NCBI GenBank assembly: GCA_963769435.1
Contig: CAVYLN010000001.1
Span: 868,001 to 932,000, forward strand
From: JADKAV01 sp963769435
Lineage (GTDB): Bacteria; Actinomycetota; Actinomycetes; S36-B12; UBA10799
Direction: 5' to 3'
Length of the DNA stretch: 64,000 nucleotides
A program made the position numbers and the translations under genes. This document shows positions 41,238 to 48,436 of the stretch, piece by piece; position 1 is the first letter of the stretch, and each line of letters begins with the position of its first letter. Below the pieces are notes generated by a model. The model searched no databases, was not told the DNA's origin, and was given only the letters and a program-made list of their open reading frames with translations.

Positions 41238-42290
41238 CTAGTTCTTCTCGATCTGGCTGAAGCTGAGTTCCACCGGGGTCTCCCGGCCGAAGATCTCAAC
41301 GAGGCCGGTGACCTTCTGGGCATCGAGGTTGATCTCGCTGATCGTTGCGTGCAACGTCGCGAACGGTCCGTCAATAACTGTAACCGAGTCCCCAACACCG
41401 AAGTCCACCTCGGTCACCCGTTGCGCGGGGGCTCCCATCGCGCTCGGGCCGCCGGCCTCGGCGGCGACCTTCTTGGGCTCTGGTTTCGGCGCCAGGATGT
41501 GGACCACCTCGTCGATGGTCAGCGGAGTCGGCTCGTGGGTGCTGCCGACGAAGCCGGTGACCCCGGGAGTGTGCCGGACCGCACCCCAACTGTCGTCGGT
41601 GTAGTCCATCCGCACCAGCACGTAGCCGGGGAACTTGTTGCGCTTCACGGTCTTCTTCTGACCCTGCTTGATCTCCACGACCTCTTCGGTGGGGACCTCG
41701 ACCTGGAAGATGTAGTCCTCCATGTTCAGGGTTCCGATCCGGGTCTCAAGGTTCTGCTTGACCCGCTTCTCGAAGCCTGCGTACGAGTGCACGACGTACC
41801 AGAGACCGGGCAGGCTCAGTTGCTCCTCGCGGAAGGCTTCGACCGGGTCGACCTCTTCCTCTTCCTCGTCGGTGCCATCGGTCTCGATGATCTCGCCGGT
41901 CTCCTCGTCCACCACTGGCGGGAAGTCCTGGGAGTCCTCGACCACAGTCGTCTTGGCGTCGGCGGATTCCACGATCTGGGTCTCGTCGATGTGGACCGAT
42001 CCGTCCGGGGAGTACGAGGTCTGGACCTCGTCGCGCACGATCGTGCCGTCGGTCATCTCCGTGGTGACGGTCTCGTCCACCGTGACGCTGCCGTCGGGGG
42101 CGGCGATCGCCTCGGTCTCCGCGGTCACGACGGTGCCGTCCTCGGCCTCCTCGACGTCCACCTGCTCGACCACCGTGGTGCCATCGGGCAATTCGACTGC
42201 CTCGAAGGCCTCGGTGCCCGAGACATCGGCAAGCGACGTGTCCTCGGCGCCCGCATCGGGGTCTGCTGGCCACTGGTCGGGGGTCTGCAT
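41238..42290 (-). CDS. nusG: Transcription antitermination factor NusG with repetitive acidic N-terminal extension
   Basis: 350 residues against about 180 for the E. coli protein. The NGN domain (LPGLWYVVHSYAGFEKRVK, NKFPGYVLVRMDY, VRHTPGVTGFVG) begins near residue 160 and the KOW domain (FGVGDSVTVIDGPFATL) spans about 297-350, so the core is complete. Residues 1-150 are acidic; an exact 15-residue repeat starting DG(T/S) occurs at residues 36, 51, 66, 81 and 96, with a weak sixth copy at 111. Acidic N-terminal extensions are known in Streptomyces NusG, but this periodicity is striking. It lies 19 bases downstream of secE. Confidence 0.95.
   Translation of the reverse strand: MQTPDQWPADPDAGAEDTSLADVSGTEAFEAVELPDGTTVVEQVDVEEAEDGTVVTAETEAIAAPDGSVTVDETVTTEMTDGTIVRDEVQTSYSPDGSVHIDETQIVESADAKTTVVEDSQDFPPVVDEETGEIIETDGTDEEEEEVDPVEAFREEQLSLPGLWYVVHSYAGFEKRVKQNLETRIGTLNMEDYIFQVEVPTEEVVEIKQGQKKTVKRNKFPGYVLVRMDYTDDSWGAVRHTPGVTGFVGSTHEPTPLTIDEVVHILAPKPEPKKVAAEAGGPSAMGAPAQRVTEVDFGVGDSVTVIDGPFATLHATISEINLDAQKVTGLVEIFGRETPVELSFSQIEKN
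41961..42185 (-). repeat. Five 45-bp coding repeats in the nusG extension
   Basis: Encodes five consecutive 15-residue units beginning DGTTV, DGTVV, DGSVT, DGTIV and DGSVH. The protein pattern is clear while the DNA has diverged, so the repeat is old rather than recently copied. A degenerate sixth unit continues to about 41916. Confidence 0.8.
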
Positions 42291-42309
42291 CGACTAATCC
42301 TCGCTACTC

Positions 42310-42576
42310 TCACTCGCCGAACAGGGCGAATACCACTCGGGCCAGGGCCAGGTCGAACAGTGCGATCAGCCCGGCCATGATGACAACGAACACCAGCACC
42401 ACCCAGGTGTAGGTGATCAATTCCTTACGGGTCGGCCAGATCACCTTGCGCAGCTCTGCGACCATCTGGCGCAGGAACAGCGCGATGCGGGCGAACAGAC
42501 CCTTGCGCTGCTGCTTGCCGGATCCCCGTTTCGGGGTCGACGAACCGCCGCCGTCAGCCGTGGTCGGCTCGCTCAC
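42310..42576 (-). CDS. secE: Preprotein translocase subunit SecE
   Basis: 88 residues. The GTG start has GGAAAGGAAG upstream; the longer frame would run into the tRNA-Trp gene. A polar N-terminal region is followed by the conserved amphipathic ELRKVIWPTRKELITYTW and one transmembrane helix (VVLVFVVIMAGLIALFDLAL). SecE clamps SecY. It is paired with nusG as in most bacteria. Confidence 0.96.
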   Translation of the reverse strand: MSEPTTADGGGSSTPKRGSGKQQRKGLFARIALFLRQMVAELRKVIWPTRKELITYTWVVLVFVVIMAGLIALFDLALARVVFALFGE

Positions 42577-42606
42577 AAACGCTTCCTTTCCTTGCCTGGC
42601 TGTTGC

Positions 42607-42678
42607 AGGGCCGGAGGGACTCGAACCCCCAACCACCGGTTTTGGAGACCGGGACTCTACCAATTGAGCTACGACCCT
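42607..42678 (-). tRNA. tRNA-Trp (CCA)
   Basis: 72 bases with a full cloverleaf; anticodon loop CTCCAAA gives CCA. Acceptor arms AGGGTCG and its partner pair except at one position, the T arm GGGGG-TTCGAGT-CCCTC is normal. The 3' CCA is not encoded. It precedes secE, as in other actinobacteria. Confidence 0.97.
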
Positions 42679-42832
42679 ACGGTGACCTCCGACCCGGGTC
42701 CACCGGCCGATCATCGATCGACCACCGAGAAGCGGGCAGGCTACCGCACAGCGACGCGGTCACCAACGACCACGATACGCGAACCCCCCCAAGCGGTCGA
42801 CCCCGCCTACAGGTTTCGGCCAATATACGGTC

Positions 42833-44033
42833 ATGGCCCTTTCCCGTATCTCCCGTCGTGTCGGCAGCATCTCAGAGTCCGCAACTCTCGCGGTGGACGC
42901 GAAGGCGAAGGCGCTGAAAGCCGCCGGGCGCCCTGTGATCGGGTTCGGCGCCGGGGAGCCGGACTTCCCCACCCCCGAGTACATCGTGGAGGCCGCAAAG
43001 ATCGCGTGTGACGACCCCGCCATGCACCGCTACACCCCGGCCGGCGGTCTGCCCGGCCTCAAGGAGGCGATCGCCGCGAAGACGTTACGCGATTCGGGGT
43101 TCGAGGTCGCCGCCAATCAGGTGCTGGTGACCAACGGCGGCAAGCAGGCCCTCTACAACACTTTCGCGGCGTTGCTGGACCCGGGCGACGAGGCGCTCCT
43201 GCCCGCTCCCTACTGGACCACCTACCCGGAGTCGATCCGCCTCGCCGGGGGTGTCCCGGTCGTCATCCCCACCGACGAGGACACCGGCTACAAGGTCTCC
43301 GTCGCCGACCTCGACGAGGCCTGCACCCCCAACACCAAACTGCTCGTGTTCGTTTCACCGTCCAATCCGACCGGCGCGGTCTACACCCCCGAGGAGGTCA
43401 CCGCCATCGGACGGTGGGCCGCGGACAAGGGGATCTGGGTCGTCACCGACGAGATCTACGAACACCTCGTCTACGGCACCGCGCAGTTCTCGTCGATGCC
43501 CGTGCAGGTACCCGAACTGGCCGAAACCTGCGTGATCGTCAACGGGGTGGCCAAGACGTACGCGATGACTGGCTGGCGCGTGGGCTGGATGATCGGCCCG
43601 GCCGACGTCGTCAAGGCTGCTACGAACCTGCAGTCCCACGCGACCTCGAACGTCGCCAACGTGTCCCAGCGTGCCGCCCTGGCGGCGGTCACCGGCGACC
43701 TGTCCGCCGTGGCGACGATGCGGGAGGCCTTCGACCGGCGCCGTCTGACGATCGTGGACATGCTCAACGCCATTCGACGGCATCACCTGCCCGGTACCGG
43801 AGGGCGCGTTCTACGCCTACCCGAGTGTGCGGGGAGTCCTGGGCCGCAGCATCCGCGGAAAGACGCCCCAGACCTCCGCAGAACTGGCCGAGGTCATCCT
43901 CGACGAGGCAGAGGTGGCCGTGGTGCCCGGCGAGGCGTTCGGGACCGAGGGGTACCTGCGACTGTCGTACGCCCTCGGTGACGAGGATCTCGTGACGGGC
44001 GTGCAGCGCATCGCCGACCTGCTCGCCGAGTAG
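42833..44033 (+). CDS. Aspartate/aromatic aminotransferase, class I (one frame change)
   Basis: About 400 residues after repair. PLP-dependent transaminase of the AspC-I gamma group: AKALKAAGRPVIGFGAGEPDF, VTNGGKQALYN, FVSPSNPTGAVY, and the PLP-lysine in VNGVAKTYAMTGWRVGW. At about 43789 the T of ATTCGAC seems doubled; removing it restores ITCPVPEGAFYAYPSVRGV and the C-terminal SYALGDEDLV to the TAG at 44031-44033. TATACG at 42824-42829 lies 3 bases before the ATG and no ribosome site is seen, so the mRNA may be leaderless. It probably makes aspartate or related amino acids. Confidence 0.87.
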
Positions 44034-44132
44034 ACGCCCTGTCACAGACGTCCGCGGATTGCCGGTGGTTGCGGCCCGACGGCATGGGCACCAGACGCGC
44101 AGATGTGATGGCGACCGCGCGGCGCAGAGCTC

Positions 44133-45116
44133 CTACAGTCGGCAGCCCCACAGGACCGGCTCCGCCTGCAGGACTATCCCGAAGCGGGCCTGCACCCGGT
44201 CGCGGATCTCCCGGGCGAGTTCCAGTAACTGCACGGTCGTCCCACCGCCCCGGTTCGTGAGCGCCAGCGTGTGCTTCGCCGACACGGCGACCGCAGACCC
44301 GGGCAGGGCGAAACCCTTGGGCACCCCGGCGTGCTCGATCAGCCACGCGGCGCTCGTCTTGAACCGGCCGTCGGGTTGGGGCCAGCCCGGGGCCCCGTCG
44401 GGGGGCTGATCGACGAACGGATTGGTGAAGAACGACCCCACACTGCGGGTGTCAGGATCAGTCGCGTCGAGCACCATCCCCTTGCCCCGCCGAAGGTCCA
44501 GCACGGCCTCCCGCACATCGCGCAGCGGCACACGGACGCCTGTCTCGACACCGAGGGCGCGGGCCAGCTCCGCATACCTGACGGGGGCGCTGAGCCCGCC
44601 CGGTAGGTCGAATGCGACCGCCAGCACGACGAAATGACCTGGATTGCGTTTGAAGGTGCTGTTGCGGTACTCGAACTGCGCGCGAGCGGCGGGCCAGGTG
44701 GTGACCTCCCCCGTGCTCCGGTCCAGCACCCTCAGCCCGGCGATCGTCGCGGAGACCTCCTGGCCGTACGCACCCACATTCTGGATCGGAGTGGCTCCGG
44801 TACTGCCCGGGATCCCGGACAACGCCTCGATCCCTGAACGCCCCGCGTCGACCATCGCCGCCACGAACTCGTCCCACGGGGTGCCCGCCGCCACGATGAA
44901 CTGGTCGCCGTGCCGGGTCCAGCCCGAGGCCGTGACACGCACCACGGGTTCGGTCACCCCGGCATCCGCGACGACGACGTTGCTGCCACCGCCGAGGACC
45001 CGTGCGGTCGGGAGATCCCGCAGCACCTCGACCAGATCGGCCTGACTGGCGGCGTCGAAGACGGCCGCCTCACCCCCGAGCCCGATCGTGGTCAGTTCGG
45101 ACAGCCGACGACGCAA
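44133..45116 (-). CDS. murB: UDP-N-acetylenolpyruvoylglucosamine reductase
   Basis: 327 residues, FAD/NADPH enzyme making UDP-MurNAc for peptidoglycan. The FAD-binding LTTIGLGG, LGGGSNVVVAD and SGIPGSTGATPIQNVGAYGQEV motifs are present, with YRNSTFKRNP (substrate loop) and GSFFTNPFVDQP (proton donor serine region) and the C-terminal glutamate region QAEPVLWG. The TTG start is two bases from the stop of the upstream MaoC gene. Complete, with no frame error. Confidence 0.96.
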   Translation of the reverse strand: MRRRLSELTTIGLGGEAAVFDAASQADLVEVLRDLPTARVLGGGSNVVVADAGVTEPVVRVTASGWTRHGDQFIVAAGTPWDEFVAAMVDAGRSGIEALSGIPGSTGATPIQNVGAYGQEVSATIAGLRVLDRSTGEVTTWPAARAQFEYRNSTFKRNPGHFVVLAVAFDLPGGLSAPVRYAELARALGVETGVRVPLRDVREAVLDLRRGKGMVLDATDPDTRSVGSFFTNPFVDQPPDGAPGWPQPDGRFKTSAAWLIEHAGVPKGFALPGSAVAVSAKHTLALTNRGGGTTVQLLELAREIRDRVQARFGIVLQAEPVLWGCRL

Positions 45117-45117
45117 C

Positions 45118-45513
45118 TCAGACCGTCCGGACTGTGGCCACGGCGTCCTTGACCACCGGCACCCCGCCGGACGTGGCGGTGAGCACGACGGTCGCGACTT
45201 CGCCGTCGATCGCCCCGATCGTGGCCTCGAGGTCCACCTTCGCGCCGCCTTCCTGCGGCACCACCACAGGTGCGGAGAAGCGCACGGAGAACGACAGCAG
45301 TCGCGCGGGGTCCCCGAGCCAGTCCATGAGCAACCGCCCGAGTTGGGCCTGGGTGTACATCCCGTGCGCGATTACGTCGGGCAGTCCGACCTGCTTGGCG
45401 ACGGTCTCGTTCCAGTGGATCGGATTGAAGTCACCGCTGGCGCCCGCGTACATCACCAGGTTGATCCGCTCGATCTTGACTGTCCTACTCGCCACCACAT
45501 CTCCGACGTTCAT
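45118..45513 (-). CDS. hadB: MaoC-type (3R)-hydroxyacyl dehydratase, HadB-like subunit
   Basis: 131 residues, single hotdog fold with the hydratase 2 motif: GASGDFNPIHWNETVA has the catalytic Asp and His pair. In mycobacteria the HadB subunit pairs with HadA or HadC in FAS-II, and the genes stand in the same place between rpmG and secE. Here one HadA/C-like and one HadB-like gene are present. The start overlaps the upstream subunit by 4 bases (ATGA). The acyl substrate is not known in this organism. Confidence 0.87.
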   Translation of the reverse strand: MNVGDVVASRTVKIERINLVMYAGASGDFNPIHWNETVAKQVGLPDVIAHGMYTQAQLGRLLMDWLGDPARLLSFSVRFSAPVVVPQEGGAKVDLEATIGAIDGEVATVVLTATSGGVPVVKDAVATVRTV

Positions 45514-45960
45514 GCGGCCGTCCCCCTGCTCACGATGATGCTGCGGGTCTTGACCACCAGGTCACCGTCGAGGGTGACGACGTCGGCTGCGGTCGTGAGG
45601 AACTCATTGCGCCCGCGCGCACCGATGTCGGCGATGTAGGACTTCACGACGACCTCATCGCCGGCCATGCAGCGGGCGTTCGTACTCGAAGCCCTGCTCG
45701 CCGTGGACCACCAGTGCGTAGTTCAGTCCGAGTTCGGGGTCGAACATGGCCGCCGCCATCGCCTTCATCGTCAGCGAGAACGCGAACGTGGGGGGCGCCG
45801 GCAGGTCCCGGTACCCCAGTTCGGCGGCGGCGGCGAGGTCGTGGAATACCGGCGAGAAGTCGCCGATCGCGGTCGCGAACTCCCGCACCTTCTCGCGTCC
45901 GATGAGATACGGATCAGTGTCCGGGTACCTCTTGCCGATGAAATCCGGATTCAGCGCCAC
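45510..45960 (-). CDS. MaoC-type dehydratase partner, HadA/HadC-like subunit (one frame change)
   Basis: About 149 residues after repair. The hotdog N-terminal domain (NPDFIGKRYPDTDPYLIGREK, then FATAIGDFSPVFHD) lacks the hydratase His pair of its partner, as expected for the non-catalytic or substrate-binding subunit. A doubled G near 45668 breaks the frame at HGRR; the true continuation is AGDEVVVKSYIADIGARG to VSRGTAA. TAGGCT is at 45991-45996 and a GGGAGG ribosome site precedes the GTG. Confidence 0.82.
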
Positions 45961-46035
45961 GCCCTGCCTCCCAGCCCATTGCCTGCGAACAGCCTAGTGG
46001 CCCGTCAGGGGGTCAGGCGGACAGCGCCGACCGGC

Positions 46036-46200
46036 TCATCGGGTTTCTTTGTGCTCCGTGTGCTTCTTGCACGTCGGGCAGAACTTCTTCAACTCGATCC
46101 GGTCGGGATCGTTGCGCCGATTCTTGCGCGTGATGTAGTTGCGGTTCTTGCATTCCACGCACGCCATGGTGATCTTGGGGCGGACATCTGATTTCGCCAC
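46036..46200 (-). CDS. rpmG: Ribosomal protein L33
   Basis: 54 residues, too short to stand out among overlapping frames. The zinc-binding form with two CxxC pairs: ACVECKNRNYITRKNRRN and CPTCKKHTEHKETR. The GTG start follows GGAAAGG. It lies between tRNA-Met and the hadA-like gene, as in other actinobacteria (rpmG2 in M. tuberculosis). Confidence 0.95.
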   Translation of the reverse strand: MAKSDVRPKITMACVECKNRNYITRKNRRNDPDRIELKKFCPTCKKHTEHKETR

Positions 46201-46222
46201 GATGAACCTTTCCTAGTGGTTG

Positions 46223-46296
46223 TAGCGGAGGCCGGACTTGAACCGGCGACACAGCGATTATGAGCCGCTTGCTCTGCCAGGCTGAGCTACTCCGCC
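46223..46296 (-). tRNA. tRNA-Met (CAT)
   Basis: 74 bases; acceptor GGCGGAG pairs with CTCCGCT, anticodon loop CTCATAA gives CAT, T arm GCCGG-TTCAAGT-CCGGC is perfect. The first base pair is G-T-like normal elongator type rather than the initiator. The 3' CCA is not encoded. Confidence 0.96.
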
Positions 46297-46319
46297 TCGC
46301 GAGGCCTAAGCCCCGGTCG

Positions 46320-46392
46320 AGCCCCTTTACGGAATCGAACCGTAGACCTTCTCCTTACCATGGAGACGCTCTGCCGACTGAGCTAAAGGGGC
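46320..46392 (-). tRNA. tRNA-Thr (GGT)
   Basis: 73 bases; acceptor GCCCCTT pairs with AAGGGGC, anticodon stem TCTCC/GGAGA with loop ATGGTAA gives GGT. It forms a run with tRNA-Tyr and tRNA-Met on the same strand. Confidence 0.96.
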
Positions 46393-46483
46393 AACCCACC
46401 CAGAGTACAAGGTGGCCTGCAGACCGCAGCGTGCCGGTCGGCGCACGGATTGCTCCCTGCGCCGACACGACGCGCGGTCGTGG

Positions 46484-46566
46484 TGGCGGGTGCTGGGTTC
46501 GAACCAGCGTAGGCGTACGCCGACGGTTTTACAGACCGTTCCCTTTGGCCGCTCGGGCAACCCGCC
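46484..46566 (-). tRNA. tRNA-Tyr (GTA)
   Basis: 83 bases with the long variable arm of tRNA-Tyr; acceptor GGCGGGT pairs with ACCCGCC, anticodon loop CTGTAAA gives GTA. It is the first tRNA of the three-gene run and lies divergent from yajQ. Confidence 0.96.
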
Positions 46567-46608
46567 AAGGTGCGTAAGCAGGATACATGGTCGAAGTATT
46601 GTGCTGAC

Positions 46609-47100
46609 ATGGCAGACAGCAGCTTCGACATCGTCAGCAAGGTGGACCGCCAAGAGGTGGACAACGCACTCAACCAGGCGGCCAAGGAACTGTCGCAACG
46701 CTTCGACTTCAAGAACACCGGCGCCGGCATCAGTTGGGCCGGCGAATTGGGTGTGGAGATCACCGCCGGCACCGAGGAGAGGGCGCTTGCCGCACTCGAC
46801 GTGTTCAGGGACAAACTGGTCAAGCGTCACATCTCCCTCAAGGCGTTCAAGGCCGAGGACCCCCGACTGTCGGGCAAGGAGTACAAGATCGCGGGGTCGT
46901 TCCAGTCCGGCCTCACCCAGGAGAACGCCAAGAAGATCGCCAAGCTCATCCGGGACCAGGGCCCGAAGGGTGTGAAGGCCCAGGTCCAGGGCGACGAGTT
47001 GCGGGTCTCGAGCAAGTCACGCGACCACCTGCAGGACGTGATCGCGCTGCTCAAGGCCGAGGATCTCGACGTGGCCCTGCAGTTCGTGAACTACCGGTAG
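46609..47100 (+). CDS. yajQ: YajQ-family nucleotide-binding protein
   Basis: 163 residues of normal length. SSFDIVSKVDRQEVDNALNQ begins the family and the tandem ferredoxin-like fold continues to RDHLQDVIALLKAEDLDVAL, then QFVNYR at the end. YajQ proteins bind nucleotides and in some bacteria cyclic di-GMP; the ligand here is unknown. TATTGT (46597-46602) ends 6 bases before the ATG, so a leaderless mRNA is likely and the upstream frame is rejected. Confidence 0.93.
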   Translation: MADSSFDIVSKVDRQEVDNALNQAAKELSQRFDFKNTGAGISWAGELGVEITAGTEERALAALDVFRDKLVKRHISLKAFKAEDPRLSGKEYKIAGSFQSGLTQENAKKIAKLIRDQGPKGVKAQVQGDELRVSSKSRDHLQDVIALLKAEDLDVALQFVNYR

Positions 47101-47113
47101 CCCCGCGGTCGCC

Positions 47114-47166
47114 GCACGAACTGGTTGGCCGTTGGCGGGAATCCCCCTCTGCCAACCAGTTTCTGC
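47114..47166. repeat. Palindromic unit 1 between yajQ and the NuoI-like gene
   Basis: Arms 47114-47129 and 47151-47166 (16 bases each, 2 mismatches) around a 21-base loop. The arm core AACTGGTTGG is shared with unit 2 40 bases further on. The place, after yajQ and before a convergent gene, also allows a terminator role. Confidence 0.8.
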
Positions 47167-47205
47167 GCATTTGACGACCGTTACGCCCCTTTTGCGGCTT
47201 TTTGG

Positions 47206-47252
47206 CCGCAGGAACTGGTTGACGGAAACGGCCGGCCAACCAGTTCCTGCGG
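47206..47252. repeat. Palindromic unit 2 between yajQ and the NuoI-like gene
   Basis: Perfect 16-bp arms CCGCAGGAACTGGTTG (47206-47221) and its complement (47237-47252), 15-base loop. Flanks GCCGCA...CTGCG repeat those of unit 1, so the two are copies of one palindromic element. Confidence 0.85.
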
Positions 47253-47271
47253 GAGGCCGGTGGGCAGCCGG

Positions 47272-47553
47272 TCACGATCGCACCCACTCGAACACCGCGG
47301 GGGGCGAGTCATCAGACCAGAGCAACGCATCGAAGGGGCAGATGTCGACGCACAGGCCACACATCATGCAGGTCCGGTAGTCGATCTCGAACCGGTCCAG
47401 TTCCAGACGTGAGCGCCGGCGGCCCGACGACTCGTCGACCTCGAGGTGGGCGTCGAGTTCCAGGCACCAGACCGGACAGGCCCGCACACAGAGCATGCAA
47501 CTGGTGCACGCCTGCGGCACCAGCTCCAACGACGACCGTGGATTCACCGCCAT
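47272..47553 (-). CDS. NuoI-like protein with two 4Fe-4S clusters
   Basis: 93 residues. Two ferredoxin motifs: CTSCMLCVRACP at residue 16 and CMMCGLCVDICP at residue 62, separated by LDRFEIDYRT, as in complex I subunit I. It resembles the NuoI of the second, shorter nuo operon found in Streptomyces more than the NuoI at the right end of this window. Its start overlaps the NuoC-like gene by 10 bases. It would pass electrons in a small Fe-S protein complex. Confidence 0.85.
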   Translation of the reverse strand: MAVNPRSSLELVPQACTSCMLCVRACPVWCLELDAHLEVDESSGRRRSRLELDRFEIDYRTCMMCGLCVDICPFDALLWSDDSPPAVFEWVRS

Positions 47554-47957
47554 GGTGTTCCCGGGGGATGTTGAACGCGGCGGGGTTTCGCGGGGTCGAC
47601 CTCGCCGGGCCAGGGCTCGAGCCGGGCCGGCAGTGGCTGACTCTTGCGCAGGGGGGCACCCTCGGCCTCGTTCAACAACAGCGGGCGCGGGTCGGGGTGC
47701 CCGTCGAACTCCACACCGAACATCTCAGCGGTCTCCCGCTCGTGCCACAGCGCGCTGGGGAAGATGTCGGCGACCGAGGCCACGGGTGCCGGGGCCCGCA
47801 CCAGGCGGCAGTCCGAAGGATCATCCGACTGGATCAGGCAGGCCGTGATGCTGACCTCCCCTTCCTCGGTCTCGGCCGCGCTCAGCCAGTCGAGCACGTC
47901 CCACCCCTGGTCACGCAGATCACTGAGGTGATCCCGCCATTCGCCCCGTGTGATCAT
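47544..47957 (-). CDS. NuoC-like protein
   Basis: 137 residues from the ATG at 47957. The 30-kDa subunit signature is present in short form: FPSALWHERETAEMFGVEFD, then GHPDPRPLLLNEAEGAPLRK. A short N-terminal part precedes it and a proline-rich tail follows. It overlaps the NuoB-like gene by 4 bases (ATGA). NuoC shapes the quinone-side arm of complex I; here no NuoD partner gene is adjacent. Confidence 0.8.
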   Translation of the reverse strand: MITRGEWRDHLSDLRDQGWDVLDWLSAAETEEGEVSITACLIQSDDPSDCRLVRAPAPVASVADIFPSALWHERETAEMFGVEFDGHPDPRPLLLNEAEGAPLRKSQPLPARLEPWPGEVDPAKPRRVQHPPGTPWR

Positions 47958-48289
47958 GCGATCGCCGCCAGGACCGCGTCCCGCAATGCCTCCGGCCGCG
48001 GTGGGCAACCGGGAACGACCACATCGGCGTCCACCCCCGCCACGACGGCGTACGAGTCCCAGTAGGGGCCGCCGGTGATCGTGCAGACGCCGTAGGCCAC
48101 AACCAGTCGCGGCTGCGGGATCCGAGCGATCCGCTCAGCCACCAGCGCGGCAGCCGCTCGAGTGACGGTGCCCGCGATCACGACCACAGCGGGCCCGTCC
48201 AGGTCCACCAATTCCGCTGATGCGGCGCGAGCGGCAGCGCTGCCCGCTTCCACCCCGCAGCAGGCGAGATCGACGTAGTGCAGATCCAC
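47954..48289 (-). CDS. NuoB-like protein (cluster N2-type Fe-S subunit)
   Basis: 111 residues. The four N2-type cysteines are present: the tandem pair in LACCGVE, one in GVCTITGGPYWDSY and one in PGCPPRPE. The protein is shorter than NuoB (about 160-180) and related to small subunits of membrane hydrogenases. The GTG at 48289 is chosen over 48298 because TACAGT (48297-48302) ends 7 bases before it; no ribosome site is seen. It heads a NuoB-C-I-like operon divergent from korA. Confidence 0.82.
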   Translation of the reverse strand: MDLHYVDLACCGVEAGSAAARAASAELVDLDGPAVVVIAGTVTRAAAALVAERIARIPQPRLVVAYGVCTITGGPYWDSYAVVAGVDADVVVPGCPPRPEALRDAVLAAIA

Positions 48290-48296
48290 GCATTCC

Positions 48297-48302
48297 ACTG
48301 TA
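48297..48302 (-). promoter_or_regulatory. Candidate -10 box for the NuoB-C-I-like operon
   Basis: Minus-strand TACAGT, 7 bases before the GTG at 48289. It overlaps the alternative GTG at 48298, which argues against that start. Confidence 0.5.
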
Positions 48303-48436
48303 GGCGGCTCGCGATACCGTGGGGGACATGCACAGCGCTCATCCCGGCCATCGATGTCGCTGACGGTGCCGGTGCGTTGGCCCGCACCGGTGGATCGGCC
48401 AGATACTGGGATGAAGCAGCGACAGCGAGGAAACAC

